Of a stretch of DNA of 64,000 nt, positions 13,501 to 26,500 are shown one piece after another. Made by a program: the position numbers and the translations under genes. The notes below the pieces were generated by a model. The model did not search any database, was not told the origin of the DNA, and saw only the letters and a program-made list of their open reading frames with translations. Numbering within the stretch: the stretch's first letter is position 1; each line of letters begins with the position of its first letter. The stretch spans positions 4,270,259-4,334,258 of the forward strand of contig ML680086.1 of the NCBI GenBank assembly GCA_007922225.1, in the 5' to 3' direction. The DNA comes from Emydura subglobosa (lineage: Eukaryota > Chordata > Testudines > Chelidae).

Positions 13501-16500
13501 CCTCCGGCGTCGACGGCCCTTGCAAGGGCACTCCCCCACTTCCAGGAGTCGGGGGAGGCTCCCTGCGAGGAGACACCGGTGCCGGAGAAGCCTCCACGGC
13601 ACGTGGCTGGGGTGTCTCCTGAGCTTCTCCCTGCTTCGTTGGTCGCAGGGAGGAGTCCATGGAGGCGGTGCCGGACCACTTTGATTTCTTCGGCACCGAA
13701 GGCGTGCTCTGCACCGAGCATCCGCTCAGTGCCGGAGGGTCACTCATCGCAAATTGCTTGGAGCAGATGGAACAGCTCTTGAAACCAGCCGAGCCCGGCA
13801 TGGTTCTTTAACGAAGAACCCCTAAGGGCAATTGACAGTGTTGAACTGCCGACGATCAACTGAATTTGAACAACAACGAACTAACTAAGAACTAGTAGCT
13901 TGAACTAAAGTAATTAGGCTAAGGACTGCTGCTTGCAATGGCAAGGGCAGAAGTTCCAGCAACCGTCAGAGGCGGAAAGAAGGAACTAGGGGCCAGTGGG
14001 GCCAGCAGCGCCCTTTATACCGCGACATGAGCGCGGCACTCCAGGGGGCGCCTGAGCTGGCCCTGCGGGCAGGCTAAGGGAAAAAGGTTCCGGGAATCTG
14101 TGCACGGGGCGTGCACACACCTAAATTGGAATGCATATGAGCAATCACTCGAAGAGAGAATTGATGACACTTCCTGTTCCCTCTGGAAGCAAAGAGGTCC
14201 AGTTGGGGAGTTCCCCACCTCTGGAAGATGGACCTTACAACCTGCAGGTTTCATGACTATTTGTGGCAAGCCTAGAAGGACCGGCTTAGGCGATCTGCTA
14301 GCATGTTCTTGACCCCTGGGAGGCGAACCGCTTTTAGGTGGATAGCATGAGCAATGCAGAAGTCCCAAAGATGAATGGCCTCTTGGCACACAGCCGGGGA
14401 GCGTGATCCGCCTTGTCTGCTGATGTAAAACATTGAGGCCGTATTGTCTGTCAATATCTGCACTATCCTGCCACACAGGTGAGGGAGAAATACCTCGCAG
14501 GCCAGCTGAACTGCCGAGCTCTCTCCTCTCTGGACTGTAGACCTTGGATCCTGAGGGTACCGAGATGGGCCCCCAACACTCCAACCCTATGTCCAAAGCA
14601 TCCAATACTAGAGATAGCATTGGCTGTGGCACCACGAACAGGATCCCTTGTGATACAGGACGTAGTTTTGACCACAAGCTCAGAGAGATAAGTACCGACG
14701 GGAACGTGTCCAATTGGTGTCTGGGGAGTAAACGGACGCCAGCCACATCTGCAGAGGTCTGAGACGCAACCTCATGTACTGTATTACATATGTGCAGGCT
14801 ACCATGTGCCCCAACAGATTGAGGCACACTCTCACTGCGATAAGGGATGAGCTGTGACCTTGTTTACAAGCGCTGATATGTCCAAAGACCTGGCCTTGGG
14901 CAGGAGCGCCCTGGCTTGGACTGAGTTGAAGACCACCCTTATGAACTCTATTTTCTGTTGACTTTTGCTTGTTTATTAATAAGCCCGGCGCTTGGCAGAT
15001 GGCCTGAACGATGACGATGCTGTGCCAGACTTGAGCCACTGACCCTTGATGAACCAGTCATCTAGGTAGGGGAGGACCTGTATTCCCCATCGCCTGAGGT
15101 AAGCTGCAACTACTGCCATGCATTTCATGAATAAGTGTGGTGCTATCAACAGGCCAAAGAAGTATTATGAACTGGTAGTGCTGCTCCCCAGCTACAAATC
15201 ACATGAACCTTCTGTGGCCCCAAAAAATGAAGATTCAGAAATACGCGCCCTTTAAGTCGAGGGTGGCGTACCAGTCACTCAGATCCAGGGAGGGAATGGA
15301 GGCCAGGAAGACCATGTAGAACTTCAACTTCTTGAGGTACTTGTGAAGCTGTGCAGGTCCACGTTAGGCTGTAGACTTCCCTTGGACTTTGGGAGAAGAC
15401 AGTAACAGGAGTAGAACGCTCTCCCTTTCTGCTCTCAGGGAACTTCCTCTAAAGCGTCCACCCACAGGAGGGCTTGCACCTCCTGCATGAGGAATTGCTC
15501 ATGACAGAGGTCCCTGAAGAGGGACAGGGCGGGGAGTGGGAAGGCAAAAGGGATATGAACTGAAGGGTGTATCTGACCTGCACTGTGTTCAGCACCACTG
15601 GTCTTATGTTGTAGCAGACCAGGGCGCTTGGAGGGAGGCCCTGGCTACAGTCTTCCCCTCCTCCAGTATAGCCTCAAATTCCTGTCTTGAGTCCCGGGGC
15701 AGGAAGTCCGTGAACTTGGTCATAAAATGCCAGATATTAAAATCTTATCTCCCCAGCAGGGCGTGCTGCCTGAATAAACTTTTTTTCTGAAAAGTTCTAA
15801 TTTCTTCGGGGTTGAGCCCACCTGCCCCTTTTGTTGGCCGCTGTTACCACCAGACAGGGGAGAAGTGGGTACTTAGATATTCAAACCCTTTTGTGGGTAC
15901 ATAACATTTTCTTTCTGCCTGCTTGGATGAAGACAGCAGCGAGGCTGAGGTCTGCCACAGGGCTTGGCTACCTTTACCGCTCCATCATTAACAGGGAGGG
16001 CCACTTAGGATGGGGTCACTGCTGACAGTATATCAAAAAGTTCATCTACAGGTTCTTTTAGTTCTTCTGCCTTTAGGCCCAGGTTTGAGGATACCTGTTT
16101 TAGCAGCTCCTATTGGGCTCTGAAATCTTCCTGCAGGACCACAGTGGAGGGCCCTGAAATAGCCTCATCTGGCAAGGATGACGATACTGGCAAGGGTGGA
16201 GATGTGGGCTCATCCTCCCTAGCTGGGGTAGCCCCTTCTGGATCTACACTAGAGGCTTTTGCCTCATGGTCTCACTCTACATCTAGGTTGGGAGCTGGTC
16301 AAGTGACCGCTGCTGACCATCTCTCCAAGGTCCCAGAAAATGACTGAACCTGCGATCCTGGGTCAGGGGGGGGGAACAGGTTCCAGAAATATCATGGCAC
16401 AGGCCACTATCCTTGTGGTCAGGATCCCACTGGAGGACCTATGGGGAAGCCTGAGGTTGTGGATGTATAAGTCTGAGACCCAGACAGAGTCCTTCCCTTC

Positions 16501-19500
16501 TGAGTCCAAGAAACTCTCTCTCGGGGATCATGGCGGTGCCAATAGGGACTGCTCTTCCCCACAGTGCTGGGAGCTGTTGCACACCAGTGCCAGGAGCCTG
16601 GGTGTCACAAGCTCAGAGATTGGCTCCTGTCCTTAGGCTTCCTATATGGGGAAGATGGGGACCGGTGTCGGAGCTCTGGAGACTGATGTGGGTCTGGAGA
16701 CCAGCTCCGGAAGCAATATTGATTCATGCGAGGCCAGGGATCGGCAACCTGATGACAGACCACTGCGCGGGCCTCATCGCGAGTTTTCCCCTGGATGGCC
16801 CTGAAGACTGAGACATCAGTCCGGGATCTCTGAGCCTCTCCTCCAGGGGTGCAGGGATCATTAGGAAGTCCCTAACTGCCTGGAATGCCTCTGAAGTGGT
16901 TAGCAACAAGGTGTCCGGGGCCCTTGCTGCTCCCAGGAGTCAGCGGCAGGTCTGGAGTCGGCTTAGGATCCTGAGATGTGAAGCGACTGACCGCCCAAGG
17001 CCCGACGTAGATGAGAAGCCCGATGTGGCTCTCACCTGATCTCCTGTGTTCTGAGAGTCCCTCCTCGGAACCAGCAAGCACACCCTGTCTTACATGTTCT
17101 TGGGCTTCTTCAGCATCAGCAAAGGTGACCGGTGCCAGGAAGAACTCAGTGCTGTGGGGGAGAAGGGGACGTTCCATACTGACGTACTTGGGGCCAAGTT
17201 AGAGCAGCCCGCCTGGAGGCTGCTCTAAGAGCTGATTTCATCAAGATTGCTCAGTTTAAGGCCACACTGATTTTTAATGCGAGGTCTGAACTCCTTTCAG
17301 ATCCTGCACTTGTCTCCTACATGAGCCTCACTCAGGCACTTTAAGCAGCTTTGGTGAGAGTCATTCACCAGCACAGGCTTTTTACATGAAGCGCACAGCT
17401 TGAAGTCCGGGGATTGGGGCATGCCCCAGCTCTGCGCTGTTTCATCGAATCAACCGAACTTATACTAAACTACTACTACTAACTAGGTAACTAGAACTAT
17501 ATGCAGTAAACTAAGTATAAATCATTGGATGGGAAGCTTGCCGAAGCAAGGAGATGTTCCAGCACTGTCTCAGGTGGTAAGAAGAAACTGGGAGGTGGAG
17601 GGGTGGCACCCTATATACTGGCGCACATGCGCACAGCTCCAGAGATGGCCGTATGGATTCCACTGACGGAAAAATCTCTGGCACCAGTGCATGTGATGCA
17701 CACATACCTAACTGGACATGAGCAAGCACTCGAAGACTAGAAAGCTTCAGAAATGTTAGTGTTCTCATACGCTAAAGGAAAATAAATATTTCCTATTAAG
17801 TCATTAATACTCCATTTTTGAGGTGTTCCTCTACTACAGAAATGGAGTACTGTTTTATACAGCATTTTGTATAACGTTATCTAAAACTCAACGACTTTGT
17901 AATAGATGTAAGATTGCTTTAACAACTCCAATATTTCCCATACATAACCTGTATCACACTTACCCTCTGCAAGTCTTGCCATCAACTGTAGACGACCAGT
18001 TGTTCCCAAGTCAATTCCAGTCCTTTCCAGCTCATCACTGTCCAAAAATGAACTAGCACTAGAAGCATCAGTGCGTTCAGTTACATGACCTACTTTCATT
18101 GGCCTGCCAGCTAGCTCAAATCCATTTAGTTGTTCCAAGGCTTTTTTGGCACACTCCGAGTCTGAGAACTATAGAATTATACATGGTCAGTGTCTATCAA
18201 AGTTCACAAGTTACTTTCTATCAAACAGTATCTGTAAGAATATATATTTGAGGTGCCTTTAACTTTAAAGAAACATTATCTATGACATTATATATCTATT
18301 TGTTTTGTTTTAATAAATGAAGGACAGAGGCCAGGAAGCATAGCAAAACCTGTTAATTACTAAACAGTATAACATTCACTCTGGATATTTATTTCTGCAT
18401 ATTTATTCAATTTTTTTAATGCTCATCTTGTGCTCTAGACATATATTCCATAAATTAAAATTTCCAACATAGAAGCCATGGCTTCAGCTTTCCTTCAGTG
18501 AGCACTATGATTAAGTCACTTTTCTTGGGTTTTGCTCTTATCCTGTGATCTCTTAATTACTGTAGCGTGCTTTACGTGTAGCTATCCTTATGGGCCAATC
18601 AAAGATTCAGCCAGTGAAGCATACAGCTGCATATCTACTTGGTGGTGTTAGCCACAGGGGGCACATAGAACATCTATATAGTTGTGGTGGTTCCCCCCAT
18701 TTGTTTCCAGGTACAATAATCCATAAAGCCATATATGACTTGGCTAATAGCTGACAGATCTCCCTTCCACCATATATTGCTGGGTCAGTTCTCCTTAGTT
18801 GCCAGTTTTGAACAACTGGGAGCTAGCTGGAAGGTGCTCTCCTCCAAAAGCCCTAGCCTCTACAATTTGATTCCCCTGAAAAAGCCCAAGTTTGATGAAC
18901 TTCAGGACTTTGCGCAAGGCCTATTTCCATTCAAGCTTTGGTGGTAAGGTAGTATAACTTACAGAGGTATTTGGTAATACTGGTCATTTGTGCGGTTTTG
19001 TTTTTAGATATAGTACTTGATCTCTGATTTGTTAATTATCCACCTGCGACTGTGGTAGAGACCACCAATCCAGGATTGGCAGGCAGGCTAAAGAGACATA
19101 GCTGCATACCCCAAGTGCTGGGATAGTCTAAACTGAAGTATTTCTAATATACAGAGTGATCTGTGTTGCTATAAAAGTGCTTAAAGGAGCTGGAACACAT
19201 CTAGGAAGTAAGACCTAGCTCATCCTTGGAGAAAAGCCCTCTGGTTACACAAAGCTCTCTCTTGTTTAAATCACTCAGAAGCAATCTGAAGTAGTCTTCT
19301 GATCTCAGTTTAAACCCCCCCGACTCTGGGCAGCTTATTTCTGCCTGGACTCTGAAATGCCCAGATTCAGTCAGTTGGCATTTGGGTCACCTGCCTAACC
19401 CACAACTCTGCTAACTTGCCATTACAAGTCAAAAACTTACCGTAATAAATCCATATCCTTTGGAGCGTCCAGTTTCACTATCCATCATCAGCTGAATGCT

Positions 19501-20559
19501 TTCAATCTAAAAAATGAAAAACAGATATTTAGCACATATTACATCCTATAAAGACACATGAGATATTCAATTTAGTCTTCTCCCACACAAGTTTTTCCAG
19601 TACACTGCAAGATATCAAACAAACGTAAAACAGCTGGTATAGGTACATGGTCCATAATGAAGCTTAATACCACTGCTGGAAATTTTACCAGCTCCCCACT
19701 TTTCATGTAAAAAAGTGTCTACATTAGTATAAAGATAACTTGCAATTTACTAAAAGTGAGCTACGTGGGGCTCTTTATTGAGTGCACCAAACAGCCTCAG
19801 GTATGTTCAATATATTCTTTGTGGATTATTTTAGGCTCCTCAGCCAGCCAGTGGCTTCCACTCAGATGTGATACCCTAACACACACTATGATGCCACAGC
19901 CATCATCAATTGCTGATTGTTATGTCAGCTCAGATACAAGCAACTGCAATTTTGTAAAACATCTCAAAAGGAGATCTTTATAAAGTGTCAGAGTCTAGCA
20001 GGAGCCAGCTAGTTATGACTTTTGGGGACCTAACCAAAAAAGTATAAACATTCAAAAGTCTTATATCCTTGCCTGCTATTTTGGGCAGTGAACAGAATTT
20101 CACAAGTTGCAAATATTTTTTTCAAAAATTCAGTAAGTCATCTGTAACCATAAAGTACTAGAGAGTTAGGCATACATAAAGATGGGGAGAAAGTATAAAG
20201 AAGATGATTTTAAAACCCACATCTAAATCTACATTCCAGCTTCTTAAATCTTTCTTGAAGATTTCAGTCCGACCCCCTCCTGGCCTATACTATTCCTATT
20301 ACCAAAGCTTCATCAAGGTAAGACAGCATGGATTCAAACAATTAATTTGTTGCAGTTCTCTAAAGGATATTTTTAGCACGGCTGTCACTTAAGGGAACAT
20401 ATGTACTCAGATTTTATTTAATAAGCATTTAACTAGCTACGACAGAAGTTAAGGGGTAAAGTGTCCCACCGAGTAGTAAATACAGGCAGTAAACAAAAAT
20501 GATTTTTGAGAAGCTAAATATCCAGAGATGGAAATAGGTTGCAAATTACATTTACTTAG

Positions 20560-20590
<31 letters not shown>

Positions 20591-23500
20591 ACAGCACACC
20601 AACTGTACTAGGTAACCGCAGACATCTCTAATAGCTCCTGAGCTCTTTAAAAATAGCCCATCTGTAACTTGAATTCGTGTGCGCAAAGGGACAGTGACAG
20701 TTTTGTTATATAATCCATGCAATATACTATTTATCAACTGTTATTCAGAGATTTAGCCCGTATTTGTATATTAACAGGAGTTTAACTGGAAGGGTATGGT
20801 TATGAACTAGAATGGAATGAAGACAATACTTTTGCCTAAAACGTACCCATAATTTCAAATTCTATATTTTACTTGCTTATTTCAATAATTTATTTAAATT
20901 GTATTTTATCAGCATTAGGAAGAACCTTTCCTAAAAACAGTTATTTTGTTATAAGGGTTCCTATAAAAACAAATAAAAATTCACAAAAACTACTTTGAAG
21001 AAATGTGTTCAATTTGAAATAGTTAATTTAGAAGAGTCTGAAGTTTCATATATTACACCTGCCTTAGAATTGCTGCCATGCTCTGTTTTAGGATCACATA
21101 GGAGAGAGACTGGCCAATAGCTGGAGACACAAATGTGAACAAAGGTGAATTTATGGTGGGAAAGATTAAAGCATATTTGTATTACAAGAGGAAGGATCAG
21201 AGGAGAAAGGTGAGAGCAGGGATGAGAATGATGGCAAGGAAGATCAGGAGAAAGAATGAGAGGTGGAACAGTTATGGGAAGAGATCTCAGATTCAGTGTT
21301 GATAGAAAAGGCAGGAGAAATAAACAGAAGTGAGAAGAGGTCCCATCAGATTTCTAAAACTTCCTTTTGGAAGAACTCAGCAAGGTACGGAGCAGAGAGG
21401 GAGACAGGGCAGGAAGCACAGGAGAAGAGGGTTTAAGGAAGGAGAGGAAAGTGACAAAAAGCCTTCCAGGGTTGCAAACCAGATGCCTGATCTGCAGGGA
21501 CAGGAATCATAGATTGCTCATCATCCTATTTTAGTTGTTGACAAACAAAGTGTTTGCCCTCTTCTGCAAATGCAAAAACCATGAGGAAATGCAGAAGTGA
21601 GGAGCTGGTTGAGGAATCCGACGTAGTACTCCCTTGATCCCACTAAAAAGACATTTGACATATTCTGGACAATATGACAAACAGAAAATTGTCCTTCCCA
21701 GGTCTCCAGATGCCACAAAAAAGAAATAGATGATTACAATCTACTTTTCTCTGGATGAGATAAAGCTTAGGCTTAGTATGACTTCCGCTAATATTTGGTT
21801 TTGTTAGACATGTATCTCACTGGAGAGGAGGTGAAAAGTTGTCTTTTCCTTATAGGAGAAGACGCAGGACTCCTGGAACCAGGATGGAGGAGCATCCAGA
21901 CAAATATCATTCAAGCTGTTCGCTGCAAGGCAGAAAGCATTTGAAGAGATTTATATACACAGATTTTAGAATTCTGAAGTAGGTGGTTGACAGGGTATCT
22001 GAGAGTTACTGAATGGCTTGTTTAGTATGGACAAGAGGTAGATTGTTGCAGCAATTTGAGATTTCACAGCTCAAACAATATTCTTGAGTCAAACCATGAT
22101 CCAAAAGGTCACAAAGGGAAACATTTGCCTCAAAAGGGGAGAGCATGTTTGCTTGAAATGAGAAAGCACTGCTGGAAGAGCCAGATTATCATAAGCCCAC
22201 GTAACCAAATCCCCTTGCCAAATGAAGGCAATGTATCTCATCCAATCATAAGAGGTGATAAACCATAGCTAGTTTTTAAGTACACAGAATTCCTTAAACA
22301 TTAAAATGTGTCACCTAATCTTATCTTGACAGGTTAGTCCCTGAATTCTCAGCTCTCCAAATCACACCTACCTGTTCAATAAAAATGGTTGAATATTACT
22401 GAAAATATCTCCAAGTTAATTTTAATACAAAATCTCTTATTTGTTTTCAGATTGAATACAGTAGATCTTAAATATTCTGATGCTAACACCCACATACATA
22501 TGAGAACAGGAAGAGGAAACAAGTTTTGTAGACACGGAATTTACATTCAACCAGGATGCCATTTCAGTCCTCTGCATTTATTATGTGAAACAGGATCTAA
22601 AATAAAGAGTAACCACAACACGCAAGTCATAACACCTGTGTCATCAATAGGAACTCACCCGGCCAAATGGTTCAAAGATTCCACGAAGCATATCTTCAGT
22701 TATGTTGAAGTGTAACGATCCTACATACAGTCTCATAGGCCCGGCACTGCCCTTCTGTAGGTTATTGGCCATTGCTGCGGCTCTGTTTTTCTCTGCCTAG
22801 GGAAAACAATTTCCATTGTCTGTAAGAGCCCAAGTAAAAAACAAAACAAAGCTACCAAATCTAGTAAACTCCCTAAAAGCGCAAGCTCTATAACTCTCAG
22901 TAAAAATGGCTTGTATGCAGGCTGATTTCATAGCATTTAAGTTATCAATAAGTCCAAGCTCTCGACTACAATTATGCAACTATACATATGCTTCAAACAG
23001 AATGAATGAATTGATGTAGATTACTTGTTTCTCTAGTGAAAAGCGTACTTTGCTTATTAAACATGCATGACTTCTACGTAAGATAAATAACTTATACAAT
23101 AGCACAGGTGCTTAACATTCCCCTTCTTAGCCTTAATTCCCTCATCTACCTTCTGCATTCCACCTTCTATTCATTTATCTAGTTTTATTTAGACTCAGTT
23201 CTCTTGGACTGGGAATATTTATTAAAATGGAAGCAACCAACTCAGTTACAGTTACAGAAATGTTTCAACTGTATCTCAGTCAGCTACTCAACCATAAGAT
23301 AGGGTAAAACAAGAATGGAGTTCAGTTGTCATTGAACTTTCTGGCCTTTTGCGTGATTTGTGCTATGCTGTAACAATTAATATTATTACAACCTTGGCAT
23401 GAATATGAAGATAAATCAATTCTGAAATGGGATACGTGTATCAAGTAAGCCTCACTGAAACCAACAGTGCTTCAAGGATACATATATTACCCCTTGGTCA

Positions 23501-26500
23501 AGCAGTGTGTGCTGCAGTATAAATGTTATATAATTCTATCACAACTAGCATACAACCAACAACTTACTTGCGATGCTTGTACTATGATTGGAACTCCAAG
23601 GACTCGCTGTCCAGTTAGTCCTATTGCCAGAGGCACTGAACTAACATCAACAAATTCTACATATGCAATTCCCTTGGAACGTCTGGAATTTCTATCAGAG
23701 ATCATCCGCACATCACGAACCTACAAAAATACAAGAATAAAAAGGTCAGCGTTATCATGTATCTCTACTTAGTGCAACTAACTTTTCGATGAAGTGGGTT
23801 TCTGCCCACGAAAGATTATGCCCAAATAAATGTGTTAGTTTTTAAGGTGCCACAGGACCTTCGCTGTTTTGCTAAAAACAAACTCACACGGCTACCCCTC
23901 TGGAACTCATTAACTTTTCTATATTTGCTAATGATATCTTAACTGTGCTATAACTCTATAGACTAGATACAGTCACACTACCTTCTAAACCAATACATCC
24001 CAAAAAGTTAGCTTCATGAAAATCATTTTGATTGTCACAATTTTGACATAAAACTGAACGTAGTTAGGAAAAAGGGATGTAGATTCCAGTTTGTCAAAAT
24101 TTTTCGTCTCTACAAGCTCTCTCAGCTCACCAAACAAGCTATCATATTAAAAAGGGACCTAAACTTAGAATTCCATCGTATGCTGCAGATCCATATGCAA
24201 AGATAACTAATCTTACTTTTTATTGCAATAGTACATGGAGGACCTAATCAGAATTACTCCCCTTGCAATAGTCACTGTACAAAATGTATGACAAAAGCAA
24301 GTCACAGGAATTGAAGCTTTGATTTTGCAAACCAGTCCCAACATGAAACTGCCAACTTTAATATGAATTAGACATGCAGAGGGCCTGCATTAGCTCCTTG
24401 CAGCCTCCTATCTACTTACACTTCTGTAGAGAACTTTGTTATTGGAAGAGTCGCTGATACAGCGCTCAAACAATATTTAGGTTCATTTAACCCACCCTCA
24501 ATTACCTTTCCTACAGTAGAGAAAAATTCTTCCAAGTCTCTTGGCCGAATTCTTGCAGCCAACTGCATACAGAACACTGTTCGAGCATCTCTCTCTTCAG
24601 GGGTCAAATTATCAATTGGCTCTCTGAAACACAAGGGGAAAATAAGTGGTTAATTACTCAGTTCTGATTTAAGGCAACTGACAGTTTGAGCAAAATGCAG
24701 AATTTTATATATTTGTCATTTAAGCCTGACAAGAAGTCAAAACATCTACATTAATTTTTTTTTAAAAAAAAGATATAGGCCATTATTTAAAAAGAGAACC
24801 TAAAGTTAATCCTTTAAATTGATTTTCAGAAGCACACAAGAAATCCCACTAACGTTAATGGGAGGTGCTCAGCACATTAACAACAAACAAGTAACCCCCC
24901 CCCCCTTTTTCAAACGTATATTGCAATGCTGCCTAGAAAGCTCAGTCACATCAGGGCCCCTTTGTGACAGGCACTGCATAAATACTGCAAACTCTTTGGG
25001 GCAGGTCTGTCATTTTACTATTAAAAAGACAATATGCAAAAAATGGAGAAAGTAAGTGGGAGGGGGTGAAGAAACGGGGTAACAAAATAGGATGTTTTAT
25101 CACAGACTTTTTCAATTCTTAAACAGGGAGAAGCAATAACCACATCATCATCTAGGGACCTAATTTTATCCAATATTGTTAAAAAGGCACGCAAGTGACT
25201 ACGGCCAAGATTTCAGGACAACAGTCCTAGCTGGCTATGTACCCATTTTACATACCGGTAAGTACACTGAATATCACTGTTGTATCAGTAAGTAATGCCA
25301 ACATATCCATATACAGAAAGTCCCCAAATGCTTAAACTTGGTCATTTGATATTTTAGTAGTTTCAGTATTAGTTACCACCAGAAGTTAAAAAATCCAAAA
25401 TATGCAAAGAGAAGCAGCTCTAACAATACAAAGTGAACTGCTAACTGAATACTTACTATGTAATTGAATAATTAGTGCAGTCATGTGTCCTAGTAGCTGT
25501 CACGCTGGCTGGATTTTTGGGGGGACGGAGGGGATGATTTATTATATTGTTTAACATCAGTGTGTCAAAATCATAATTCATATGAGATATGCCGTGTCAA
25601 GTACTGTTAGAAAGGCTATAATGTGCTGAGTAAGATTGTAATGTTTATGTTCATGTGTTATATGTGTTATGGATATGGTTGATATATCTGTATTTCAAAT
25701 TGTGCTGTATCTGGGCGACACCCCAGACAGGATGGCTGCAGCACTAGCCTGCTTAATGGCCCATTAAGGAAATTTACAGGTACAATGGGCCCAGGGGAAA
25801 AGCCAGGGATATACTTGATGAGTCACCAGTATTTACTCATGTGACCCTGGACTCCATTTTATTCCTGCAAATTTCCACAAGCAGCATGGCCTAGGCCAAA
25901 GGATATAAAAGGCAGCTGCACGACATCCATTTTGTCTTTAATCTATCTTCAGTCTCGAGCCTACCTCTGGATCAACTCATCTACAACTGAACTGAAGCTG
26001 TGAAACAAAGGACTGAGAAACATCCAGGTACTGGATGTACACCAGAGGGATTATACAAGCCTGCAAACTCCATAATTCTATTAGAAACCTGACATATATG
26101 GACTTTCAAATCAATTGTATGTGTCTGACTGCTTTAATCCTTTACAATTTCTCTTAGTTTGTTTCTCTCTTTTTATAATAAACCATTAGTTTTATTTACT
26201 AAAGAATTGGCTGGCAGCGTGGTATTTTGGGTCAGATCTACACTTACATTGATCTGGTACTGTGGCTGACCCCTTGGGGTCAGGAAAAACCTTTTTGGTA
26301 AACAGCCAGAGTTTTAAATAACTGATCTCCTTATTGGACCTAGTGGCTGACTGGGAGCCAGAGACTGAAATGCAGTAAAGGGGGCTGTGTGTATTTTTAT
26401 TTTGGCTTCTTGATAACCAGTGTGGGGAATCAGAAGCACTATTTGTGGCTGGTTGGGAAGTCTGACTTCAGTGTCACCCACCAGTGCTGAGAGAAGCTGC

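Larger units (their letters stand above)
8089..14160 (-). mobile_element. Inner DIRS-like retrotransposon, near full length
   Basis: A 6.07 kb element inserted in the outer DIRS, same orientation. The inverted terminal repeats 8150-8225 and 14045-14125 are nearly perfect complements (blocks CCGTGCACAGATTCCCGGAA and CCTTTTTCCCTTAGCCTGCC). The ICR is at 8257-8358. Joining 8088 to 14161 restores the outer element's reading frame after its RNase H, so the insertion made no target duplication, as expected for tyrosine-recombinase integration. Coding order on the minus strand: gag-like, RT/RNase H with a Dam-like tail, tyrosine recombinase. A few frameshifts and single stops break it; it is much less decayed than its host element. 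Confidence 0.9.
6404..17737 (-). mobile_element. Outer DIRS-like tyrosine-recombinase retrotransposon (decayed)
   Basis: A long element inside RBM39 intron 11. Its ends are inverted repeats: 6440-6490 (TAGGTGTGTGCGCACC then GCACTGGTGCCAG) is complementary to 17675-17715. A short internal stretch at about 6636-6725 is complementary to both outer ends, the DIRS internal complementary region. Coding remnants on the minus strand run in DIRS order: gag-like 15.4-17.4 kb, reverse transcriptase with a YLDDW codon run at 15054-15068, RNase H 14272-14463, and tyrosine recombinase 7045-7611. All are broken by frameshifts and stops. A younger DIRS copy splits it at 8089-14160. End points are approximate to about 10 nt. 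Confidence 0.85.

Noticed and set aside
12829..13801. A host SR-type splicing protein (RS-rich frames)
   Set aside because: The RS block lies inside the inner DIRS, in gag position, and is continuous with the gag-like core.
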